64,000 nt of DNA, from assembly GCF_052857255.1 (NCBI RefSeq), contig NC_135504.1:141138121-141202120 (forward strand). The letters run 5' to 3'. The stretch comes from Amblyomma americanum (taxonomy: Eukaryota > Arthropoda > Arachnida > Ixodida > Ixodidae). The position numbers and the translations under genes were made by a program. Of this stretch, positions 10,001-23,733 are shown piece after piece. How positions within the stretch are numbered: the first letter of the stretch is position 1; every line of letters begins with the position of its first letter. Below the pieces are notes generated by a model that ran no database searches, was not told the origin of the DNA, and saw nothing but the letters and a program-made list of their open reading frames with translations.

Positions 10001-13000
10001 GAAAGTCCGCGTTGAAGAAACTCCGCGTTCAAAAAAGTCTGCGATGGAGAAATTCCGCGCTGGAGAAACTCCGCGTTTGAGAAACTCCGAACTCTAGAAA
10101 CTCCGCGATGGAGACACTCCGCGCTGGAGAAACTCCGCGTTGGAGAAAGTCCGCGTTGGAGAAGATCCGCGTTGGAGAAAGTCCGCGTTGGAGAAAGTCC
10201 GCGTTGGAGAAACTCCGATTTGAAGAAAGTCCGCGACGGAGAAACCCGGCGTTGGAGAAACTCCGCGTTGAAGAAAGTCCGCGTTGGAGAAAGTCCGCGC
10301 TGGAGAAACTCCGCGTTGTATAAACTCCGCGATGAAGAAAGTCCGCGACGGACAAACTCCGCGATGGAGAAACTCCGCGTTGGAGAAAAGTCCGCTCTGG
10401 AGAAACTCTACGCTGGAGAAACTCCGCGATGGAGACACTCCGCGCAGGAGAAACTCCGCGCTGGAGAAACTCCGTGTTGGGGAAACTTCGCGTTGGAGAA
10501 ACGGTGCGTTGGAGAAGCTCCGCGTTGGAGAAACTCCGCGCTTGAAACACACCACGGTAGAGAAACTCCGCGTTGGAGAAAGTCCGCGTTGGAGAAGGTC
10601 CGCGTTGGAGAAAGTCCGCGTTGGAGAACGTCCGCGCTGGAGAAACACCGCGTTGTATAAACTCCGCGCTGGAGAAACTCCGCGATGAAGAAAATCCGCG
10701 ACGGACAAATTCCGCGATGGAGAAACTCCGCGTTGGAGAAAAGTCCGCTCTGGAGAAACTCTACGCTGGAGAAACTCCGCGCTGGAGCAACTCCGCGTTG
10801 GAGAAACTCCGCGCTGGAGAAACTCCGTGCTGCATAAAATGTGCGCTGGAGAAACTCCGGGCTGGAGAAACTCCGCGCTGGAGAAACTCCGCGCTGGAGA
10901 AACTTCGCGTTGGAGAAACTGCGCGTTGGAGAAACTCCGCGTTCGAGAAGATCCGCGTTGGAGAAAGTCCGCGTTGGAGAAAGTCCGCGTTGGAGAAACT
11001 CCGCGTTGAAGAAAGTCCGCGTTGGAGAAACTCCGCGCTGGAGAAACTCCGCGTTGTATAAACTCCGCGATGAAGAAAGTCCGCGACGGACAAACTCCGC
11101 GATGGAGAAACTCCGCGTTGGAGAAAAGACCGCTCTGGAGAAACTCTACACTGGAGAAACTCCGCGCTGTAGCAACTCCGCGTTGGAGAAACTCCGCGCT
11201 GGAGAAACTCCGTGCTGGACAAACTCCGCGCTGGAGAAACTCCGTGTTGGAGAAACTCCGCGCTGGAGAAACTTCGCGTTGGAGAAACTGCGCGTTGGAG
11301 AAAGTCCGCGTCGGAGAAGGTCCGCGTTGGAGAATGTCCGCGTTGGAGAAGGTCCGCGTTGGAGAAAGTCCACGTTGGAGAAAGTCCGCGTTGGAGAAAC
11401 TCCGCGTTCAAGAAAGTCCGCGTTGGAGAAAGTCCGCGCTGGAGAAACTCCGCGCTGGAGAAACTCCGTGGTGGGGAAACTTCGCGTAGGAGAAACGGCG
11501 CGTTGGAGAAGCTCCGCGTTGGAGAAACACCGCGCTTGAAACACACCGCGCTGGAGAAACTCCGCGTTGGAGAAAGTCCGCGTTGGAGAAGGTCCGCGTT
11601 GGAGAAAGTCCGCGTTGGAGAAAGTCCGCGCTGGAGAAACTGCGCGTTGGAGAAACTGCGCGTTGGAGAAACTCCGCGTTGGAGAAACTCTGCGTTGGAG
11701 AAAGTCCGCGTTGGAGAAAGTCCGCGTTGGTGAGAGTCCGCGATGGAGAAACTCCGAACTGGAGAAACTCCGCGATGGAGACAATCCGCGCTGGAGAAAC
11801 TCCGCGCTGAAGAAACTCCGTGTAGGAGAAACTCCGCGTTGGAGAAACTCCGCTTTGGAGAAAGTCCGCGTTGGAGAAAGTCCGCGTTGGAGAAAGTCCG
11901 CGTTGGAGAGTCCGCGATGGAGAAACTCCGCGCTGGAGAAAAATCGGGCTGGAGAAACTCCGTGTTGGAGAAACTCCGCGTTTGAGAAACTCCGAACTGG
12001 AGAAGCTCCGCGCTGGAGATTCTCCGCGGTGGAGAAACTCCGCGCTGGAGAAACTCTGTGTTGGAGAAACTCTGTGATGGAGAAATTCCGCCTTGGAGAA
12101 ACTTCGCTTTGAAGAAACGGCGCGTTGGAGAAACTCCGCGTTAGAGAAACTCCGCGCTTGAAACACACCACGCTGGAGAAACTCCGCGTTGGAGAAAATC
12201 CGCGTCGGAGAAGGTCCGCGTTGGAGAAACTCCGCGTTGGAGAAACTCCGTGTTGTAGAAACTCCGCTTTGGAGAAACTTCGCGTTGAAAAAACGGCGCG
12301 TTGGAGATTCTCCGCGTTGGAGAAACTCCGCACTTGAAACACACCTCGCTGGAGAAACTCCGCGTTGGAGAAAGTCCGCGTTGGAGAAGGTCCGCGTTGG
12401 AGAAAGTCCGCGTTGGAGAAAGTCCGCGTTGGAGAAACTCCGCGTTGAAGAAAGTCCGCGTTGGAGAAAGTCCGCGCTGGAGAAACTCCGCGTTGTATAA
12501 ACTCCGCGATGAAGAAAGTCCGCGACGGACAAACTCCGCGATGGAGAAACTCCGCGTTGGAGAAAAGTCCGCTCTGGAGAAACTCTACGCTGGAGAAACT
12601 CCGCGATGGAGACACTCCGCGCTGGAGAAACTCCGCGCTGGAGAAACTCCGCGCTGGAGAAACTCCGTGTTGGGGAAACTTCGCGTTGGAGAAACGGTGC
12701 GTTGGAGAAGCTCCGCGTTGGAGAAACTCCGCGCTTGAAACACACCACGGTGGAGAAACTCCGCGTTGGAGAAGGTCCGCGTTGGAGAAAGTCCGCGTTG
12801 GAGAAAGTCCGCGCTGGAGAAACTCCGCGTTGTATAAACTCCGCGCTGGAGAAGCTCCGCGATGAAGAAAATCCGCGACGGACAAACTCCGCGATGGAGA
12901 AAACTCCGCGTTGGAGTAAAGTCCGCTCTGGAGAAGCTCTACGCTGGAGAAACTCCGCGCTGGAGCAACTCCGCGTTGGAGAAACTCCGCGCTGGAGAAA

Positions 13001-13249
13001 CTCCGTGCTGCATAAAATCTCCGGGCTGGAGAAACTCCGCGCTGGAGAAACTCAGTGCTGGACAAACTCCGCGCTGGAGAAACTTCGCGTTGGAGAAACT
13101 GCGCGTTGTAGAAACTCCGCGTTGGAGAAACTCCGCGTTGGAGAAAGTCCGCGTTGGAGAAATTCCGCGTTGGAGAGAGTCTGCGATGGAGAAATTCCGC
13201 GCTGGAGAAACTCCGCGTTTGAGAAACTCCGAACTCTAGAAACTCCGCG
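9451..13249. repeat. HOR ladder, unit 1 (about 3.80 kb)
   Basis: Unit defined from the landmark ATGAAGAAAGTCCGCGACGG, which precedes the distinctive AAAAGACCGCTCTGG variant. The landmark recurs at 9451, 13250, 17379, 20227 and 22023. Unit 1 is collinear with unit 2: offset 3798 from about 9.77 to 10.6 kb, 3814 near 11.0-11.2 kb after a one-monomer change, then 4183 from 11.57 to 12.3 kb. Unit 1 therefore lacks about 369 bp that unit 2 has around 15.26-15.63 kb. Confidence 0.8.
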
Positions 13250-16200
13250 ATGAAGAAAGTCCGCGACGGACAAACTCCGCGATGGAGAAACTCCGCGTTG
13301 GAGAAAAGACCGCTCTGGAGAAACTCTACACTGGAGAAACTCCGCACTGTAGCAACTCCGCGTTGGAGAAACTCCGCGCTGGAGAAACTCCGTGCTGGAC
13401 AAACTCCGCGCTGGAGAAACTCCGTGTTGGAGAAACTCCGCGCTAAGAAACTTCGCGTTGGAGAAACTGCGCGTTGGAGAAACTTCGCTTTGAAGAAACG
13501 GCGCGTTGGAGAAACTCCGCGTTAGAGGAACTCCGCGCTTGAAACACACCGCGCTGGAGAAACTCCGCGTTGGAGAAAGTCCGCGTCGGAGAAGGTCCGC
13601 GTTGGAGAAAGTCCGCGTTGGAGAAAATCTGTGATGTAGAAACTCCGCCTTGGAGAAACTTCGCGTTGAAGAAACGGCGCGTTGGAGATACTCCGCGTTG
13701 GAGAAACTACGCGCTTGAAACACACCGCGCTGGAGAAACTCCGCGTTGGAGAAAGTCCGCGTTGGAGAAGGTCCGCGTTGGAGAAAGTCCACGTTGGAGA
13801 AAGTCCGCGTTGAAGAAACTCCGCGTTCAAAAAAGTCTGCGATGGAGAAATTCCGCGCTGGAGAAACTCCGCGTTTGAGAAACTCCGAACTCTAGAAACT
13901 CCGCGATGGAGACACTCCGCGCTGGAGAAACTCCGCGTTGGAGAAAGTCCGCGTTGGAGAAGATCCGCGTTGGAGAAAGTCCGCGTTGGAGAAAGTCCGC
14001 GTTGGAGAAACTCCGATTTGAAGAAAGTCCGCGACGGACAAACCCGGCGTTGGAGAAACTCCGCGTTGAAGAAAGTCCGCGTTGGAGAAAGTCCGCGCTG
14101 GAGAAACTCCGCGTTGTATAAACTCCGCGATGAAGAAAGTCCGCGACGGACAAACTCCGCGATGGAGAAACTCCGCGTTGGAGAAAAGTCCGCTCTGGAG
14201 AAACTCTACGCTGGAGAAACTCCGCGATGGAGACACTCCGCGCAGGAGAAACTCCGCGCTGGAGAAACTCCGTGTTGGGGAAACTTCGCGTTGGAGAAAC
14301 GGTGCGTTGGAGAAGCTCCGCGTTGGAGAAACTCCGCGCTTGAAACACACCACGGTGGAGAAACTCCGCGTTGGAGAAAGTCCGCGTTGGAGAAGGTCCG
14401 CGTTGGAGAAAGTCCGCGTTGGAGAACGTCCGCGCTGGAGAAACACCGCGTTGTATAAACTCCGCGCTGGAGAAACTCCGCGATGAAGAAAATCCGCGAC
14501 GGACAAATTCCGCGATGGAGAAACTCCGCGTTGGAGAAAAGTCCGCTCTGGAGAAACTCTACGCTGGAGAAACTCCGCGCTGGAGCAACTCCGCGTTGGA
14601 GAAACTCCGCGCTGGAGAAACTCCGTGCTGCATAAAATGTGCGCTGGAGAAACTCCGGGCTGGAGAAACTCCGCGCTGGAGAAACTCCGTGCTGGACAAA
14701 CTCCGCGCTGGAGAAACTTCGCGTTGGAGAAACTGCGCGTTGGAGAAACTCCGCGTTCGAGAAGATCCGCGTTGGAGAAAGTCCGCGTTGGAGAAAGTCC
14801 GCGTTGGAGAAACTCCGCGTTGAAGAAAGTCCGCGTTGGAGAAAGTCCGCGCTGGAGAAACTCCGCGTTGTATAAACTCCGCGATGAAGAAAGTCCGCGA
14901 CGGACAAACTCCGCGATGGAGAAACTCCACGTTGGAGAAAAGACCGCTCTGGAGAAACTCTACACTGGAGAAACTCCGCGCTGTAGCAACTCCGCGTTGG
15001 AGAAACTCCGCGCTGGAGAAACTCCGTGCTGGACAAACTCCGCGCTGGAGAAACTCCGTGTTGGAGAAACTCCGCGCTGGAGAAACTTCGCGTTGGAGAA
15101 ACTGCGCGTTGGAGAAAGTCCGCGTCGGAGAAGGTCCGCGTTGGAGAATGTCCGCGTTGGAGAAGGTCCGCGTTGGAGAAAGTCCACGTTGGAGAAAGTC
15201 CGCGTTGGAGAAACTCCGCGTTCAAGAAAGTCCGCGTTGGAGAAAGTCCGCGCTGGAGAAACTCCGCGTTGTATAAACTCCGCGCTGGAGAAACTCCGCG
15301 ATGGAGAACCTCCGCGACGGACAAACTCCGCGATGGAGAAACTCCGCGTTGGAGAAAAGTCCGCTCTGGAGAAACTCTACGCTGAAGAAACTCCGCGCTA
15401 GAGCAACTCCGCGTTCGAGAAACTCCGCGCTGGAGAAACTCCGTGCTGCATAAAATCTGCGCTGGAGAAAATCCGGGCTGGAGAAACTCCGTGTTGGAGA
15501 AACTCCGCGCTGGAGAAACTTCGCGTTGGAGAAACTGCGCGTTGGAGAAACTCCGCGTTGGAGAAACTCCGCGTTGGAGAAAGTCCGCGTTGGAGAAAGT
15601 CCGCGTTGGAGAGTGTCCGCGATGGAGAAACTCCGCGCTGGAGAAACTCCGTGTTGGGGAAACTTCGCGTAGGAGAAACGGCGCGTTGGAGAAGCTCCGC
15701 GTTGGAGAAACACCGCGCTTGAAACACACCGCGCTGGAGAAACTCCGCGTTGGAGAAAGTCCGCGTTGGAGAAGGTCCGCGTTGGAGAAAGTCCGCGTTG
15801 GAGAAAGTCCGCGCTGGAGAAACTGCGCGTTGGAGAAACTGCGCGTTGGAGAAACTCCGCGTTGGAGAAACTCTGCGTTGGAGAAAGTCCGCGTTGGAGA
15901 AAGTCCGCGTTGGTGAGAGTCCGCGATGGAGAAACTCCGAACTGGAGAAACTCCGCGATGGAGACAATCCGCGCTGGAGAAACTCCGCGCTGAAGAAACT
16001 CCGTGTAGGAGAAACTCCGCGTTGGAGAAACTCCGCTTTGGAGAAAGTCCGCGTTGGAGAAAGTCCGCGTTGGAGAAAGTCCGCGTTGGAGAGTCCGCGA
16101 TGGAGAAACTCCGCGCTGGAGAAAAATCGGGCTGGAGAAACTCCGTGTTGGAGAAACTCCGCGTTTGAGAAACTCCGAACTGGAGAAGCTCCGCGCTGGA

Positions 16201-17378
16201 GATTCTCCGCGGTGGAGAAACTCCGCGCTGGAGAAACTCTGTGTTGGAGAAACTCTGTGTTGGAGAAATTCCGCCTTGGAGAAACTTCGCTTTGAAGAAA
16301 CGGCGCGTTGGAGAAACTCCGCGTTAGAGAAACTCCGCGCTTGAAACACACCACGCTGGAGAAACTCCGCGTTGGAGAAAATCCGCGTCGGAGAAGGTCC
16401 GCGTTGGAGAAACTCCGCGTTGGAGAAACTCCGTGTTGTAGAAACTCCGCTTTGGAGAAACTTCGCGTTGAAAAAACGGCGCGTTGGAGATTCTCCGCGT
16501 TGGAGAAACTCCGCACTTGAAACACACCTCGCTGGAGAAACTCCGCGTTGGAGAAAGTCCGCGTTGGAGAAGGTCCGCGTTGGAGAAAGTCCGCGTTGGA
16601 GAAAGTCCGCGTTGGAGAAACTCCGCGTTGAAGAAAGTCCGCGTTGGAGAAAGTCCGCGCTGGAGAAACTCCGCGTTGTATAAACTCCGCGATGAAGAAA
16701 GTCCGCGACGGACAAACTCCGCGATGGAGACACTCCGCGCTGGGGAAACTCCGCGCTGGAGAAACTCCGCGCTGGAGAAACTCCGTGTTGGGGAAACTTC
16801 GCGTTGGAGAAACGGTGCGTTGGAGAAGCTCCGCGTTGGAGAAACTCCGCGCTTGAAACACACCACGGTGGAGAAACTCCGCGTTGGAGAAGGTCCGCGT
16901 TGGAGAAAGTCCGCGTTGGAGAAAGTCCGCGCTGGAGAAACTCCGCGTTGTATAAACTCCGCGCTGGAGAAGCTCCGCGATGAAGAAAATCCGCGACGGA
17001 CAAACTCCGCGATGGAGAAACTCCGCGTTGGAGTAAAGTCCGCTCTGGAGAAACTCTACGCTGGAGAAACTCCGCGCTGGAGCAACTCCGCGTTGGAGAA
17101 ACTCCGCGCTGGAGAAACTCCGTGCTGCATAAAATCTGCGCTGGAGAAACTCCGGGCTGGAGAAACTCCGCGCTGGAGAAACTCCGTGCTGGACAAACTC
17201 CGCGCTGGAGAAACTTCGCGTTGGAGAAACTGCGCGTTGTAGAAACTCCGCGTTGGAAAAACTCCGCGTTGGAGAAAGTCCGCGTTGGAGAAATTCCGCG
17301 TTGGAGAGAGTGCGATGGAGAAATTCCGCGCTGGAGAAACTCCGCGTTTGAGAAACTCCGAACTCTAGAAACTCCGCG
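13250..17378. repeat. HOR ladder, unit 2 (about 4.13 kb)
   Basis: The longest member of the ladder and apparently the most complete. It contains paired GCTGCATAAAAT landmark monomers (near 14626, 15444 and 17123), the CTGTAGCAACTCC and CTAGAGCAACTCC variants, and a 176-bp cassette pair with CTTG markers at 16340 and 16516. Units 1 and 3 can each be derived from it by internal deletion. Confidence 0.8.
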
Positions 17379-20226
17379 ATGAAGAAAGTCCGCGACGGAC
17401 AAACTCCGCGATGGAGAAACTCCGCGTTGGAGAAAAGACCGCTCTGGAGAAACTCTACACTGGAGAAACTCCGCGCTGTAGCAACTCCGCGTTGGAGAAA
17501 CTCCGCGCTGGAGAAACTCCGTGCTGGACAAACTCCGCGCTGGAGAAACTCCGTGTTGGAGAAACTCCGCGCTGGAGAAACTTCGCGTTGGAGAAACTGC
17601 GCGTTGGAGAAACTTCGCTTTGAAGAAACGGCGCGTTGGAGAAACTCCGCGTTAGAGAAACTCCGCGCTTGAAACACACCGCGCTGGAGAAACTCCGCGT
17701 TGGAGAAAGTCCGCGTCGGAGAAGGTCCGCGTTGGAGAAAGTCCGCGTTGGAGAAAATCCGTGATGTAGAAACTCCGCCTTGGAGAAACTTCGCGTTGAA
17801 GAAACGGCGCGTTGGAGATACTCCGCGTTGGAGAAACTACGCGCTTGAAACACACCGCGCTGGAGAAACTCCGCGTTGGAGAAAGTCCGGGTTGGAGAAG
17901 GTCCGCGTTGGAGAAAGTCCACGTTGGAGAAAGTCCGCGTTGGAGAAACTCCACGTTCAAGAAAGTCCGCGTTGGAGAAAGTCCGCGCTGGAGAAACTCC
18001 GCGTTGTATAAACTCCGCGCTGGAGAAAGTCCGCGATGGAGAACCTCCGCGACGGACAAACTCCGCGATGGAGAAACTCCGCGTTGGAGAAAAGTCAGCT
18101 CTGGAGAAACTCTACGCTGAAGAAACTCCGCGCTAGAGCAACTCCGCGTTCGAGAAACTCCGCGCTGGAGAAACTCCGTGCTGCGTAAAATCTGCGCTGG
18201 AGATACTCTGGGCTGGAGAAACTCCGTGTTGGAGAAACTCCGCGCTGGAGAAACTTCGCGTTGGAGAAACTGCGCGTTGGAGAAACTCCGCGTTGGAGAA
18301 AGTCCGCGTTGGAGAAAGTCCGCGTTGGAGAGTGTCCTCGATGGAGAAACTCCGCGCTGGAGAAACTCCGTGGTGGGGAAACTTCGCGTAGGAGAAACGG
18401 CGCGTTGGAGAAGCTCCGCGTTGGAGAAACACCGCGCTTGAAACACACCGCGCTGGAGAAACTCCGCGATGGAGAACCTCCGCGACGGACAAACTCCGCG
18501 ATGGAGAAACTCCGCGTTGGAGAAAAGTCCGCTCTGGAGAAACTCTACGCTGAAGAAACTCCGCGCTAGAGCAACTCCGCGTTCGAGAAACTCCGCGCTG
18601 GAGAAACTCCGTGCTGCATAAAATCTGCGCTGAAGAAAATCCGGGCTGGAGAAACTCCGTGTTGGAGAAACTCCGCGCTGGAGAAACTTCGCGTTGGAGA
18701 AACTGCGCGTTGGAGAAACTCCGCGTTGGAGAAACTCCGCGTTGGAGAAAGTCCGCGTTGGAGAAAGTCCGCGTTGGAGAGTGTCCGCGATGGAGAAACT
18801 CCGCGCTGGAGAAACTCCGTGGTGGGGAAACTTCGCGTAGGAGAAACGGCGCGTTGGAGAAGCTCCGCGTTGGAGAAACACCGCGCTTGAAACACACCGC
18901 GCTGGAGAAACTCCGCGTTGGAGAAAGTCCGCGTTGGAGAAGGTCCGCGTTGGAGAAAGTCCGCGTTGGAGAAAGTCCGCGCTGGAGAAACTGCGCGTTG
19001 GAGAAACTGCGCGTTGGAGAAACTCCGCGTTGGAGAAACTCTGCGTTGGAGAAATTCCGCGTTGGAGAAAGTCCGCGTTGGTGAGTCCGCGATGGAGAAA
19101 CTCCGAACTGGAGAAACTCCGCGATGGAGACAATCCGCGCTGGAGAAACTCCGCGCTGAAGAAACTCCGTGTAGGAGAAACTCCGTGTTGGAGAAACTCC
19201 GCGTTGGAGAAACTCCGCTTTGGAGAAAGTCCGCGTTGGAGAAAGTCCGCGTTGGAGAAAGTCCGCGTTGGAGAGTCCGCGATGGAGAAACTCCGCGCTG
19301 GAGAAAAATCGGGCTGGAGAAACTCCGTGTTGGAGAAACTCCGCGTTTGAGAAACTCCGAACTGGAGAAGCTCCGCGCTGGAGATTCTCCGCGGTGGAGA
19401 AACTCCGCGCTGGAGAAACTCTGTGTTGGAGAAACTCTGTGTTGGAGAAATTCCGCCTTGGAGAAACTTCGCTTTGAAGAAACGGCGCGTTGGAGAAACT
19501 CCGCGTTAGAGAAACTCCGCGCTTGAAACACACCACGCTGGAGAAACTCCGCGTTGGAGAAAATCCGCGTCGGAGAAGGTCCGCGTTGGAGAAACTCCGC
19601 GTTGGAGAAACTCCGTGTTGTAGAAACTCCGCTTTGGAGAAACTTCGCGTTGAAAAAACGGCGCGTTGGAGATTCTCCGCGTTGGAGAAACTCCGCACTT
19701 GAAACACACCTCGCTGGAGAAACTCCGCGTTGGAGAAAGTCCGCGTTGGAGAAGGTCCGCGTTGGAGAAAGTCCGCGTTGGAGAAAGTCCGCGTTGGAGA
19801 AACTCCGCGTTGAAGAAAGTCCGCTTTGGAGAAAGTCCGCGCTGGAGAAACTCCGCGTTGTATAAACTCCGCGATGAAGAAAGTCCGCGACGGACAAACT
19901 CCGCGATGGAGAAACTCCGCGTTGGAGAAAAGTCCGCTCTGGAGAAACTCTACGCTGGAGAAACTCCGCGATGGAGACACTCCGCGCTGGAGGAACTCCG
20001 CGCTGGAGAAACTCCGCGCTGGAGAAACTCCGTGTTGGGGAAACTTCGCGTTGGAGAAACGGTGCGTTGGAGAAGCTCCGCGTTGGAGAAACTCCGCGCT
20101 TGAAACACACCACGGTGGAGAAACTCCGCGTTGGAGAAGGTCCGCGTTGGAGAAAGTCCGCGATGGAGAAATTCCGCGCTGGAGAAACTCCGCGTTTGAG
20201 AAACTCCGAACTCTAGAAACTCCGCG
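17379..20226. repeat. HOR ladder, unit 3 (about 2.85 kb)
   Basis: Starts at offset 4129-4130 from unit 2 but later runs at offset 3168 (18.6-18.9 kb) and 3182 (19.5-19.7 kb). It therefore lacks roughly 950 bp relative to unit 2 while keeping both flanks in order. It includes a double CATAAAAT/CGTAAAAT landmark (about 18179 and 18612) and a 176-bp cassette pair with CTTG markers at 19522 and 19698. Confidence 0.78.
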
Positions 20227-21537
20227 ATGAAGAAAGTCCGCGACGGACAAACTCCGCGATGGAGAAACTCCGCGTTGGAGAAAAGGCCGCTCTGGAGAAA
20301 CTCTACACTGGAGAAACTCCGCGCTGTAACAACTCCGCGTTGGAGAAACTCCGCGCTGGAGAAACTCCGTGCTGGACAAACTCCGCGCTGGAGAAACTCC
20401 GTGTTGGAGAAACTCCGCGCTGGAGAAACTTCGCGTTGGAGAAACTGCGCGTTGGAGAAACTTCGCTTTGAAGAAACGGCGCGTTGGAGAAACTCCGCGT
20501 TAGAGAAACTCCGCGCTTGAAACACACCGCGCTGGAGAAACTCCGCGTTGGAGAAAGTCCGCGTCGGAGAAGGTCCGCGTTGGAGAAAGTCCGCGTTGGA
20601 GAAAATCCGTGATGTAGAAACTCCGCCTTGGAGAAACTTCGCGTTGAAGAAACGGCGCGTTGGAGATACTCCGCGTTGGAGAAACTACGCGCTTGAAACA
20701 CACCGCGCTGGAGAAACTCCGCGTTGGAGAAAGTCCGGGTTGGAGAAGGTCCGCGTTGGAGAAAGTCCACGTTGGAGAAAGTCCGCGTTGGAGAAACTCC
20801 GCGTTCAAGAAAGTCCGCGTTGGAGAAAGTCCGCGCTGGAGAAACTCCGCGTTGTATAAACTCCGCGCTGGAGAAAATCCGCGATGGAGAACCTCCGCGA
20901 CGGACAAACTTCGCGATGGAGAAACTCCGCGTTGGAGAAAAGTCAGCTCTGGAGAAACTCTACGCTGAAGAAACTCCGCGCTAGAGCAACTCCGCGTTCG
21001 AGAAACTCCGCGCTGGAGAAACTCCGTGCTGCGTAAAATCTGCGCTGGAGATACTCTGGGCTGGAGAAACTCCGTGTTGGAGAAACTCCGCGCTGGAGAA
21101 ACTTCGCGTTGGAGAAACTGCGCGTTGGAGAAACTCCGCGTTGGAGAAAGTCCGCGTTGGAGAAAGTCCGCGTTGGAGAGTGTCCGCGATGGAGAAACTC
21201 CGCGCTGGAGAAACTCCGTGGTGGGGAAACTTCGCGTAGGAGAAACGGCGCGTTGGAGAAGCTCCGCGTAGGAGAAACACCGCGCTTGAAACACACCGCG
21301 CTGGAGAAACTCCGCGTTGGAGAAAGTCCGCGTTGGAGAAGGTCCGCGTTGGAGAAAGTCCGCGTTGGAGAAAGTCCGCGCTGGAGAAACTGCGCGTTGG
21401 AGAAACTGCGCGTTGGAGAAACTCCGCGTTGGAGAAACTCTGCGTTGGAGAAAGTCCGCGTTGGAGAAAGTCCGCGTTGGTGAGAGTCCGCGATGGAGAA
21501 ACTCCGCGCTGGAGAAACTGCGCGTTTGAGAAACTCC
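19742..21537. repeat. 1.80-kb tandem duplication, unit 1
   Basis: Matches 21538-23333 at an offset of 1795 bp up to about 20.2 kb and 1796 bp after it. The one-base step is explained by a run of four T (AATTTTCC at about 21966) in the second unit where the first has two fewer, together with a neighbouring length change. Left boundary: 19738 and 21533 differ (GTCCGCG against CTCCGCG). The unit overlaps the end of ladder unit 3 because its period starts at a different point from the landmark. Confidence 0.85.
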
Positions 21538-23333
21538 GCGTTGGAGAAGGTCCGCGTTGGAGAAAGTCCGCGTTGGAGAAAGTCCGCGTTGGAGAAACTC
21601 CGCGTTGAAGAAAGTCCGCTTTGGAGAAAGTCCGCGCTGGAGAAACTCCGCGTTGTATAAACTCCGCGATGAAGAAAGTCCGCGACGGACAAACTCCGCG
21701 ATGGAGAAACTCCGCGTTGGAGAAAAGTCCGCTCTGGAGAAACTCTACGCTGGAGAAACTCCGCGATGGAGACACTCCGCGCTGGAGAAACTCCGCGCTG
21801 GAGAAACTCCGCGCTGGAGAAACTCCGTGTTGGGGAAACTTCGCGTTGGAGAAACGGTGCGTTGGAGAAGCTCCGCGTTGGAGAAACTCCGCGCTTGAAA
21901 CACACCACGGTGGAGAAACTCCGCGTTGGAGAAGGTCCGCGTTGGAGAAAGTCCGCGATGGAGAATTTTCCGCGCTGGAGAAACTCCGCGTTTGAGAAAC
22001 TCCGAACTCTAGAAACTCCGCGATGAAGAAAGTCCGCGACGGACAAACTCCGCGATGGAGAAACTCCGCGTTGGAGAAAAGGCCGCTCTGGAGAAACTCT
22101 ACACTGGAGAAACTCCGCGCTGTAGCAACTCCGCGTTGGAGAAACTCCGCGCTGGAGAAACTCCGTGCTGGACAAACTCCGCGCTGGAGAAACTCCGTGT
22201 TGGAGAAACTCCGCGCTGGAGAAACTTCGCGTTGGAGAAACTGCGCGTTGGAGAAACTTCGCTTTGAAGAAACGGCGCGTTGGAGAAACTCCGCGTTAGA
22301 GAAACTCCGCGCTTGAAACACACCGCGCTGGAGAAACTCCGCGTTGGAGAAAGTCCGCGTCGGAGAAGGTCCGCGTTGGAGAAAGTCCGCGTTGGAGAAA
22401 ATCCGTGATGTAGAAACTCCGCCTTGGAGAAACTTCGCGTTGAAGAAACGGCGCGTTGGAGATACTCCGCGTTGGAGAAACTACGCGCTTGAAACACACC
22501 GCGCTGGAGAAACTCCGCGTTGGAGAAAGTCCGGGTTGGAGAAGGTCCGCGTTGGAGAAAGTCCACGTTGGAGAAAGTCCGCGTTGGAGAAACTCCGCGT
22601 TCAAGAAAGTCCGCGTTGGAGAAAGTCCGCGCTGGAGAAACTCCGCGTTGTATAAACTCCGCGCTGGAGAAAATCCGCGATGGAGAACCTCCGCGACGGA
22701 CAAACTTCGCGATGGAGAAACTCCGCGTTGGAGAAAAGTCAGCTCTGGAGAAACTCTACGCTGAAGAAACTCCGCGCTAGAGCAACTCCGCGTTCGAGAA
22801 ACTCCGCGCTGGAGAAACTCCGTGCTGCGTAAAATCTGCGCTGGAGATACTCTGGGCTGGAGAAACTCCGTGTTGGAGAAACTCCGCGCTGGAGAAACTT
22901 CGCGTTGGAGAAACTGCGCGTTGGAGAAACTCCGCGTTGGAGAAAGTCCGCGTTGGAGAAAGTCCGCGTTGGAGAGTGTCCGCGATGGAGAAACTCCGCG
23001 CTGGAGAAACTCCGTGGTGGGGAAACTTCGCGTAGGAGAAACGGCGCGTTGGAGAAGCTCCGCGTAGGAGAAACACCGCGCTTGAAACACACCGCGCTGG
23101 AGAAACTCCGCGTTGGAGAAAGTCCGCGTTGGAGAAGGTCCGCGTTGGAGAAAGTCCGCGTTGGAGAAAGTCCGCGCTGGAGAAACTGCGCGTTGGAGAA
23201 ACTGCGCGTTGGAGAAACTCCGCGTTGGAGAAACTCTGCGTTGGAGAAAGTCCGCGTTGGAGAAAGTCCGCGTTGGTGAGAGTCCGCGATGGAGAAACTC
23301 CGCGCTGGAGAAACTGCGCGTTTGAGAAACTCC
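21538..23333. repeat. 1.80-kb tandem duplication, unit 2
   Basis: Second copy, almost identical to 19742-21537. Shared private variants include GCTCCGCGTAGGAGAAACACC (near 21262 and 23058) and CGCTGGAGAAAATCCGCGATGG (near 20868 and 22664). Beyond about 23334 the sequence goes on to GAACTGGAGAAACTCC where unit 1 ends at CGCGTTGGAGAAGG. Confidence 0.85.
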
Positions 23334-23733
23334 GAACTGGAGAAACTCCGCGATGGAGACAATCCGCGCTGGAGAAACTCCGCGCTGAAGAAACTCCGTG
23401 TAGGAGAAACTCCGTGTTGGAGAAACTCCGCGTTGGAGAAACTCCGCTTTGGAGAAAGTCCGCGTTGGAGAAAGTCCGTGTTGGAGAGTCCGCGATGGAG
23501 AAACTCCGCGCTGGAGAAAAATCGGGCTGGAGAAACTCCGTGTTGGAGAAACTCCGCGTTTGAGAAACTCCGAACTGGAGAAGCTCCGCGCTGGAGATTC
23601 TCCGCGGTGGAGAAACTCCGCGCTGGAGAAACTCCGCGTTGGAGAAACTCTGTGTTGGAGAAATTCCGCCTTGGAGAAACTTCGCTTTGAAGAAACGGCG
23701 CATTGGAGAAACTCCGCGTTAGAGAAACTCCGC

